From: Carnegiea gigantea
Taxonomy: Eukaryota > Streptophyta > Magnoliopsida > Caryophyllales > Cactaceae
DNA: 64,000 nucleotides
Assembly: GCA_029747015.1 (NCBI GenBank)
Contig: JAKOGI010000110.1
Location: 334,733 to 398,732, forward strand
Reading direction: 5' to 3'
Below are positions 56,207-64,000 of this stretch, one piece after another (the stretch's first letter is position 1; every line of letters starts with the position of its first letter). Under the pieces are notes generated by a model. The model did no database searches. It was given only the letters and a program-made list of their open reading frames with translations, and was not told where the DNA came from. Position numbers and translations under genes: made by a program.

Positions 56207-59200
56207 ATGGCCGCCGCCGCCGTCGCCGTCGGGGTCTCATCCTACCGAGATCGGACGGCGGAGTTCCGATCTCTGACGGAAACATTGAAGAAGATTGGTG
56301 GCATTTCATCCGTTGATTCCGGCGGCAATGATCCATCAACGGCGAGGCAGCCGCCGGAGCAATCGCCTGCATCGTCTGCTAGATCCGAGTTCAATAAGAA
56401 AGCTTCTCGGATAGGGTTAGGGATTCACGAAGCCAATCGGAAAATCGCCCGCCTCGCTCAATGTAATTCCCCCCAAAATCCTAATTTTTGCGATTGTTGT
56501 CGAATTTCATTTCATTTCATGCCTGTTCATCGATTCTTTTTCGTTAATCAAGCTGTTGGATACATTTAGTTATTGCATGCTGGCGTATTAGAAATGTGCT
56601 GATTTTGATTAGCTGCTGTTTGAATCCTGAGGTTTTGATGAATAGTCGTGCTTGATTTGAATGCGAAGAGGTCCTTATTTGGTCGTATAACTGAACTGGA
56701 TGCTATTTGCCCTATCATTCATGCGTAGGTGGTATAATTAGTCATTGGGTATAGAAAGAGAAGTCAATGACAGACGATAAGTAATTTTGTTGTATTCGCC
56801 TTGATCGATATTGAGATTCATGATTTTTAGTATGCAAAGAAGCCAAATCCAAAGCGACAACTTAGTACCTTGCATAATGCTATTCAAAGAATGGTAATTT
56901 GGGGGGCGGGCGGGGATGTTTATGTATTTGGTTCTATGTAGCTTGTTGTGTGGAGATATGCCACGTAGTTGCAATAGTATGGTTTCTGGTGTCAAACTTG
57001 AGGCCTGGTGAGGATTTCAGGGGGTTCACTTAGATAAACTGTGGGGTCCACAGTAGTGGTATTTCATTTGAACGGCCAAAGTAAGGGGGAACAAAAGGGG
57101 GAGAAAAGGGGAGGTTTGTGTGATGCTAATCGGAGTGTCTGGTGTAATGTTGTGAGTGTAGTTTACAATTGATCCTTCTCTGTGCTACATCATACTTGTC
57201 AGAATATGGTTGGGGTTGGGGGGGGGGGGAATTCATTAAGAAAACTTTAGAAAAGGAAGCGTTGACACGCATACTTCAACCTGATAAGATTATATTTCGC
57301 TTGCTATGAGAGGTTCGCCAAATTATTCCATGCCTTCTTGTGCCTATTTCTGGCCAGGGCCCTTTTTTTTGTTTGGGGGGGGGGGGGGGCTGAGATATGG
57401 GTCTACATGGAATGAGACGCTTATATGTGCTAAAAGATTTCTTCAATATGCAGCCCACAGTGCTTTGCTCTGAGATGTTTCACATCCGAGAGCTAGTTGT
57501 TGTTACCCTTTCATGCAGGCTCCTGTCTTACTGTTCGCTATGGTCTTAGCTTGTTAGCGTTAGTGAACTCCTTAAAACCGGCATCTCCCCTCGCCCCTCC
57601 CCCCAAAAACAAGAAGGGGGGGGGGACTGCCTGTATAAAGACCTTCATTTCATCATGTCTTAGGATCCTCTACACCTTACGATGTTTTGTATTTTGGCAC
57701 AGTGGCCAAGAAGTCTTCTATGTTTGATGATCCTACTGTGGAAATTCAAGAGTTGACGGGCTTGATAAAAGGTGATATCACGGCACTGAATGCAGCCGTT
57801 GCAGATTTACGAACGCTTGAAAACATTGAAATAGCTAATGGAAATTATTCTGAAGATGAAATCGTTCATGCCAATGCTGTTTGTAATGATGTAAAGAACA
57901 GACTAATGGCAGCTACAAAGCAGTTCCAGGATGTGTTAACAGCTAGAACAGAGGCAAGTTCTACTTAGACAGTTCAAGTTTCTCTTCTATGCTTGTACTT
58001 ATACTTATCAAGCCTTGTTTTCTTTCCACATCTAGAATATCAAGGCTCATGAAAACAGGAAGCAGATATTTTCTGCTAGCGGAAAACGAGACAATCCTTT
58101 TCAGCAGCATGCCAAACCTGTGATGGAACCTCCTCCATGGTCGAATCCATCTAATGTGCCCGGAAGCTTGCAGCCTACTGTGTGAGTAGTTTTATCTCCT
58201 AAATGTTTGTAATTTGATGCTTGTAACATCACTTATTGAATCTGTTGTAGGCACTAACCCTTTTACAGGCGTCAATATCTAATTTTTTATGCCTTTCCTT
58301 ACAGGACACCATCAAATGGAGTTCAGGCTGGAAGCCAACTAAGGTGTGTTCCTTAACTAGTTTTTGGATGGCCTCAGTCGATAAATCATGTTGTTGTATC
58401 CTCTATGTTCATTTTGTCTGATGTGCTTGGAACTCCTTTGGAGAGACTTTAAACATATCCGTAAAACTTTTGCAGTCCTGAAATTCCTGTTATTGGAATA
58501 TTTCGTGTGAGATGGGACCCATTGTCTGAAACGTTCGGTCAAGGCTTTGAATCTTTGGGTTTGGAAAAAGCTTTGAAAGTTATACTGTAGATTTCTTGAT
58601 TAGGGCTGAAATTTTTGTATTGAATTTCATAGAAGACGAAATGAACACAGCCGTTTGCAGGGTTTTATGTCAATTTTGTGGTGTATTCCTCTGCCACTAT
58701 TTTGAGTTTTTGGAAACCCTAGTGAAAGACAATTGTTACTTAGCTGCAACAATTTAGCTTTACTGCTTTGGAATAGGGGTATGTGTTGGCATGAACACAA
58801 TTAGTTATCAGGTGCATCCTAGTATTTACTTTTATTGTTCTGAATCATGTTGTGGCAGACGGAGGTTGGCTACTGAGACCAGTCCATCCAACACCATGGA
58901 AATATCCATGTTACAGCAGGTTGTTCCTCAGCAGGAGAATTACTCACGAAGTCGAGTCACTGCTCTTCAGAATGTGGAATCTACAATCTCAGAATTAAGT
59001 GGGATTTTTACACATCTGGCTACAATGGTGGCACAACAGGGGGAACTTGCTATCAGGTTGCTCTCATTCCATGAACTTACACTTGATCTAGATCTTGATT
59101 TTATACATGTTCATCTGTGCGAAAATAGAACTAGATGAAAGCTCCGCAGTAGCTATTTCACTGCCATTTCTGTTCTGCAGTCTATTGAATTCAACCCTCT

Positions 59201-59410
59201 GGTCTATTTGACTCGACTATAATCTTAAATTGGCCTTTTGATCTAACCAGGATTGATGACAACATGAGTGAATCCCTGACCAACGTGGAAGGTGCTCATG
59301 GCGCTTTATTGAAGCATCTGACCCGTATATCTTCTAACAGGTCCCTGATGATCAAACTATTTGCTATTTTAATATTCTTCCTGGTGTTATTTATCTTCTT
59401 TATTGTTTGA
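56207..59410 (+). CDS. SYP32: Qa-SNARE syntaxin of the SYP3 group (SYP32-like)
   Basis: This is a membrane-fusion SNARE. The family acts at the Golgi (the Sed5/syntaxin-5 branch). There are six exons: 56207-56462, 57703-57953, 58036-58181, 58305-58343, 58859-59056 and 59251-59410. The frame is kept throughout and the product is 349 aa. The N terminus has SSYRDRTAEFRSL, the syntaxin-5-type start. The Habc region includes MFDDPTVEIQELTGLIK. The SNARE motif (VESTISELSGIFTHLATMVA, then QQGELAIR) has the expected zero-layer Gln just before Gly-Glu. A single C-terminal membrane anchor (LMIKLFAILIFFLVLFIFFI) ends the protein. Intron 2 begins GC (GAG|GCAAGT) and ends AG; both flanking exons match the family across the junction, so this GC-AG intron is real. 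The usual Trp before the anchor is Ser here. Confidence 0.94.
57954..58035 (+). other. GC-AG intron of the syntaxin gene
   Basis: The donor is GAG|GCAAGT, the strong consensus of the rare GC class. The acceptor is CACATCTAG|AAT. Splicing joins ARTE to NIKAHENRK, as in the family. No alternative GT donor in this stretch gives a matching protein. Confidence 0.85.
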
Positions 59411-59527
59411 TATGCAAGGAGCAACAGTTTTGCATTGCGAGTGATTTGTGTGCATCAGATTCTTTTATTCAGTTTCTTTTTGATATGCTAAGTAGAAGTG
59501 TTTTTGTGTCTTTATGACTTTACTAAT

Positions 59528-59889
59528 CTATGGCCTTGTAAATACAAATAGATATTTTTTAATTGAGAAAACTATGCTTAGAGCAGTATTGTCCCCATAT
59601 TTGAGGCATTTTTGAAGTGTTCTCTATGCTTATATAAGGGTTTTTGTTGTCGTTCGATAATGCATGACCATTGACACGCTTTCTCCATAATAATCAGTTT
59701 GCCAGAAGCTATGGCCTTGTAAATACAAATGGATATTTTTTAATTTAGAAAACTATGCTTAGAGCAGTATTTTCCCCATATTTGAGGCATTTTGGAAGTG
59801 TTCTCCACACTTATATAAGGGTCTTTGTTGTCGTTTGATAATGCATGACCATTGACATGCTTTCTCCATAATAATCAGTTTGCCAGAAG
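59528..59889. repeat. 181-bp tandem duplication 3' of the syntaxin gene
   Basis: Two adjacent copies (59528-59708 and 59709-59889) begin CTATGGCCTTGTAAATACAA and end CAGTTTGCCAGAAG. They differ by a handful of substitutions. They begin 118 bases after the stop codon. Confidence 0.9.
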
Positions 59890-59993
59890 GTGCATGCCCT
59901 TGTTTGATTTTCAGATTTACTCTATGCTATGAAACAATGGTGTTGTGTGGACGCACACAAACACACACAGAGAGACAGAGGATGGTTGGGGCC

Positions 59994-60021
<28 letters not shown>
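59994..60021. repeat. G28 homopolymer
   Basis: 28 consecutive G residues in the reference. G-quadruplex formation is likely. The exact length is unreliable in any assembly. Confidence 0.8.
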
Positions 60022-60024
<3 letters not shown>

Positions 60025-63016
60025 GATGTGACAACCTTGCCCTTGAATTGGGGACAGGAGGGGTTGTTTCCATTGTATCCTGGATTACAAACTGTTTACT
60101 CTCTTTTAATGTGCTTTAGTTCACTAATCCAAACTGGAAGAAAGAAGTGCCTGAAAGAGACTTTTTATGCCTGGAAACTTTTTTTTTGGCCCCCCCGGGG
60201 GGGGGGGGGGTTGTGCTGGTGCTTGTCTGGTTATGTGGCAGGGGTTTACAGTAGGATTTTTCAGTTCTTGCCTATTAGTTGCCCTTGTAAATGCCCAAAC
60301 AATGGGGAATGTAAACCTCCTTTGAAATCTAGGAGGATTGGATGACCGGCAACCCTGGTGCAAGAGGAGCTCCTTAACTTGTCAGTGGGCATGCGTGCGT
60401 GTGCATGCATGTATGATGCTAAACGAATAGTGTTGACACATGGTACTACCATGGTGGAGTTTAATGCGCGAGTGAAAGCAAGTTCTTGTGTATCTTTGTA
60501 GATCATTCATTGTATATTAGTGGGAGGCTGTTAGCTTATATCTAATTATTTTTATTCTATATGACCAGTATTGACCATCAATGTTCTTCCCTTCAATTAA
60601 TAATTTAAAAAATTGTCAATCTTCAATCTCTCCATAAATTGTATGTTTGTGAATTGCCTGCTTGCATATCCTTTTTTTTTTTTTTTGACATACATAATGA
60701 ATTCTCTGTACAAAGATTAATATATATATTGTAATTGTAATATCTTTAAAAAAAGGAACATGCCACAAAATATTACGTAATTTGGAACTTTTAAACGTAT
60801 TTTATTAAAAGAATTTGTCCTTAGCTCGGGACCAAAATCTAACGAGTATGTAAGACAATGTAATCTTCCCTTCTTGCATTGTGACTGAGTAGGAGCCTCC
60901 TTAATCTAATTAATTTCACCATGAAAGCACCAAATTGCAATTGCGCTAACGTGTAGCCAATTAGCAGATCCAATATTTACTGGGAGATAAACTAAAGAGG
61001 GAGTAGAATCTTCACTCAGGCGCAGTAGGCGAGAGGCTTTTTTTTGGGGGGGGGGGGGAAGCATAGAAGTGGGGTGGGAATTGGGATTATTTGTGAAGAG
61101 TCTTCATATTAACCTCGTAACTCCCTGGTGTGCTATGGTATGAATGTGACTACTAATTACTAATTAATGGACATATGACTCACCATCAATGTACTGGTGA
61201 GCTTACGCCTAATAATTGGTTAGACTCAAAATGGCCTCAAAGAATTGGAGCCATGTGTGGTACTTTAATGGAAACCCTGAGTCCTTGGGCATGGCTCACT
61301 GAATGGATAAGGCCGACTCTGCCATGAACTGTAGGATAATCATTCCAATTCTGAAGCGGGTAAGAAATAAAGGGCCAAATAGTAGTAGCTGATGTGTTGT
61401 ATCAGTTGCCACTTCTTATTATTCTCATCTGTACTTGAGCATTTGCACGTTTTCACTGGAAGCTCTTGAGGGATGCATACATGAGACAACTGATTATTCT
61501 TATCTGAAGTGCATCTTGGATGGGGTGCTTCCGAGAGTGTAGAAAAACTTGTAGAGTCTTCTGCAGGAGGACTTTTATGGCCCTTTCTTGAGACGTAGAT
61601 CAAGAAATTATCATACCCTTAATGTGACCTAGTCTAAATAGCATATTGATGTATACAAGGTAAAGGTAAAAATATTTGTTGTGGATTGTGAAGGGATTTG
61701 AAGATTGATAAGCAGCTCTATAACACAGATAGTTTCTAGGTTTTCAAGACAAGTGTATAGTTATGGTCTTTGGGGCTAGTCGAAGCCCTTCCAATGCTTG
61801 AGTTTGTCAGCCGAATAAAAGATTATGAGGGCAGGTATTTGAGCTATTGGCCAATTGCCAAGTTGAGCAACTGTTGGTTTGCTTGTAGTCCCTAGGCTGT
61901 GTCTGCTAGTCTGCTGCTTGTACATGGTAAGGGAGTGTCTCATATCTTTCTTTCGACAAACTTTTGTCATCCTTTTCAGGGGGGGCTGAGGAGTGGACTG
62001 AGTAGTTCACGTAGGATACAAGACTGTCTTCTGAGTGATGTCAGGTCCTACCTGATATGGTCGTGAGAGAATGCTGGGGTTGGGGATTATATTGGAAGTA
62101 GACTCAGAGTTTCTCTGCACAATATTGTTATAGATCGAACAGCTATCAACAGTTCTAAGTCATCCTATCCTAAGCTTCATAGATGGTTATTTGGAATCTT
62201 CTCTTCATTTATCTAGTTACTCGTATATTTTGCTAAGCCACTACGTCTTTTTTACTGGATTTCGAAAATTATCCTCGTACGCAAGTCGGACGGATGTGCT
62301 TCAGTATTGTTGAAGTGGTTAAGCTACCTGCTTCTATATGGTTTGATTGTTAGTGTCGCCTCAAGATGGCATATGTGAGCTGCCTGCACTACTGAAGAAC
62401 TGTGTCATTCTCTTAACAAGTGAACTAAGAAACCTCTGAACTCCCACACTAGCTTGTAGTCTGTTTATTTCTTTTCCTATGAAAGAAACTACAGCACGGA
62501 CACACCAAAACGCCATCATCGGCTGTTAACTCAGGGAGCTTGTTTACATCTTAGCTTTTTTTGTGCTATTTGAATTGCTTGTCCGTGCAATTGAGTTGCT
62601 GCTCTCCAGTTTTACTAGTATGTGCTTCAAATGTTTGATCAGAAATTGCGTGAATCAACTCCATGGCAACCAATCAACTCCAGAAAATGACTTTTCCCTG
62701 GGTTGTTGGATGTACTAAGAAGGAGTGCACTATGCCTTTTATTATATTGCTGTCCCTCTTTATTATGTCCAGTATTTGTAGCACTAAGAAATGTCTCATA
62801 GTTCTTTCTGGCACTAGCAAATATTGCTGTCTCTGTATCATTACGAATGGATGTTAATGCTCATTGTTGTCTCTGAGAGTGCTTGTGTTCTCCAGTTCTT
62901 CTAATCATAATGCCCAGTTTGACTGGCTGCTCTCATTATACTCCTAGTTCCTGGACTAGTGAGATTAACCAGTGAATCCAACGTAAGATCTAACTGCCCC
63001 AAATGCTGAATGTATC
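60022..63016. other. 3 kb intergenic, no gene recognised
   Basis: Base composition is less AT-rich than other gaps, and short open frames occur on both strands (for example 61340-61603 minus), but none has a domain I know. Contains C7G14 (60190-60210) and G13 (61046-61058) runs. A non-coding transcript cannot be ruled out. Confidence 0.4.
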
Positions 63017-63617
63017 ATAGTATCTAGAGCTGGAAAAAGCTGACTCAATATGATTACCAACTCAAAATTGATGCGAAGCTAAGTGGATTTAGGTATAAAT
63101 TTTTGACCCGTTTAATTAAATGGGTTGACATGGTCAATCCGTTTAATTAAATGGGTTAGGTTCAGGTCGAGATTCTCGACACGAAAAAGTACTTATTTAA
63201 CCCGTTTAATTAAATGAGTTAAATAATTCAACTCCTTTTTCCATTTGTCATTTATCCATTTACTTTTTATTAGATAATTAAGAATATAAAATTTTTTAAC
63301 AATTGTGAGTTATGATAAATCAGGGGAATTTTAAAAGGTAATTATTTAATGTGATATGTAAATTTAAATTTTAACACTGTAATTACGTATTCGTTGAAAA
63401 TATTAAATGCGTAAATAGTTAATTAGGCGATTGAACTTGACCTGTTTATCTTAAACGGGTTAAGCGAGTCGACCTGTTTAAAAATTAAATGGGTACAGGT
63501 CAAGGTTTGTCAACTCGTTTGATAGACGGGTTAGGTTCAGGTCGAAGAATTTTAAATCTGTTTAAGTTTGATACGAATCCGACCCGACGTGAACTATTAC
63601 TCAACTCTAATAGTATC
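63017..63617. mobile_element. hAT-type MITE with perfect 8-bp target duplication
   Basis: The element spans 63025-63609 (585 bp). It begins TAGAGCTGG and its other end, reversed, begins TAGAGTTGAG. The 8 bp on each side (63017-63024 and 63610-63617) are identical: ATAGTATC. Internally, GGGTTAGGTTCAGGTCG and TTTAATTAAATGGGTT words are repeated, partly in inverted orientation. There is no coding capacity. Confidence 0.82.
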
Positions 63618-63740
63618 ACATGTGTGTCTTGGTCTATATGTTACTACTGTCTAGCTAACTTTATTGGACTGGGAAGTCTGCTTGAGAGATTAATGTCTCA
63701 GAGTCTTATGGCTTATTGTGCATTTTATTTTATTTTTCAT

Positions 63741-63771
63741 CTTTTTTTTTTTTTTTTTTGGGGGGGGGGGG
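63741..63771. repeat. T18-G12 homopolymer junction
   Basis: A long T run passes directly into a G run. It is one of several such junctions in the window (others at about 57363-57389 and 61038-61058, with the reverse form C-A at 18469-18491 and 46283-46304). Confidence 0.8.
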
Positions 63772-64000
63772 AATCCAGCCATCCACAAGTGTTGGAGTTA
63801 ATAATTAAAACAGATTTTTAAGCCTTCATAGTTTAAGCTTTTTGCTGTAGTTATTTCCTTGACAGTTTGAAGATACATGGCATAGTCACATAGGTATGAG
63901 TCATATATAAATCCGGGTTATGATGTATGGCGAAATTTTTTTTTAGAAGATCTACTCCTACTTTCATAGTCCCCCCCAAAAAAAAACCCAAAAAGAAATT

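Noticed and set aside
55932..56372. Open frame of 146 codons on the minus strand
   Set aside because: It is the antisense shadow of the syntaxin first exon and leader.
59880..60345. Gly-rich open frames around the G28 run
   Set aside because: They arise from the homopolymer.

Overview
The window is nuclear DNA from a flowering plant, most likely a eudicot. The base composition is AT-rich, the genes have short exons and GT-AG introns, and about a third of the window is recognisable transposon debris. I see no organellar or bacterial sequence. I cannot name the species.

Five protein-coding genes look intact. They are a PIP1-type plasma-membrane aquaporin (minus, 1535-3312, 4 exons); a TPR-repeat protein (minus, 10872-12691, 2 exons); an HSPRO/Hs1pro-1-like protein (minus, 22508-23935, intronless); the 60S ribosomal stalk protein P0 (minus, 50323-52449, 4 exons); and a SYP32-type Qa-SNARE syntaxin (plus, 56207-59410, 6 exons, one intron of the GC-AG class). 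Splice sites for all of them were read directly and keep the frame. They are independent genes, not a pathway cluster. A sixth locus (minus, about 6595-7560) looks like a decayed gene of unknown identity.

Between the genes lie mobile elements. A 5.3-kb Ty1/copia retrotransposon with both LTRs, PBS and PPT lies at 32434-37718, and its polyprotein is broken. Next to it is a Ty3/gypsy complex (about 38379-42011) made of two partial elements arranged tail to tail, so that their LTRs form a large imperfect inverted repeat. Two LINE 3' fragments are present (plus, about 13800-15640; minus, about 20793-21470). A candidate solo LTR lies at 8976-10354. Two hAT-type non-autonomous elements have perfect 8-bp target duplications (17360-17890 and 63025-63609). 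Several other MITE-like and SINE-like fragments are scattered through the window.

I found no convincing undescribed system of genes. The oddest structures are the tail-to-tail gypsy LTR inverted repeat, a perfect 48-bp inverted repeat with a 6-nt loop at 38021-38122, the GC-AG intron in the syntaxin gene, and many long poly-C/poly-G tracts, most abutting poly-A/poly-T. Stretches of 3 kb or more with no gene (24.1-27.5 kb, most of 42.7-50 kb and 60-63 kb) are AT-rich intergenic DNA in which I recognise little.
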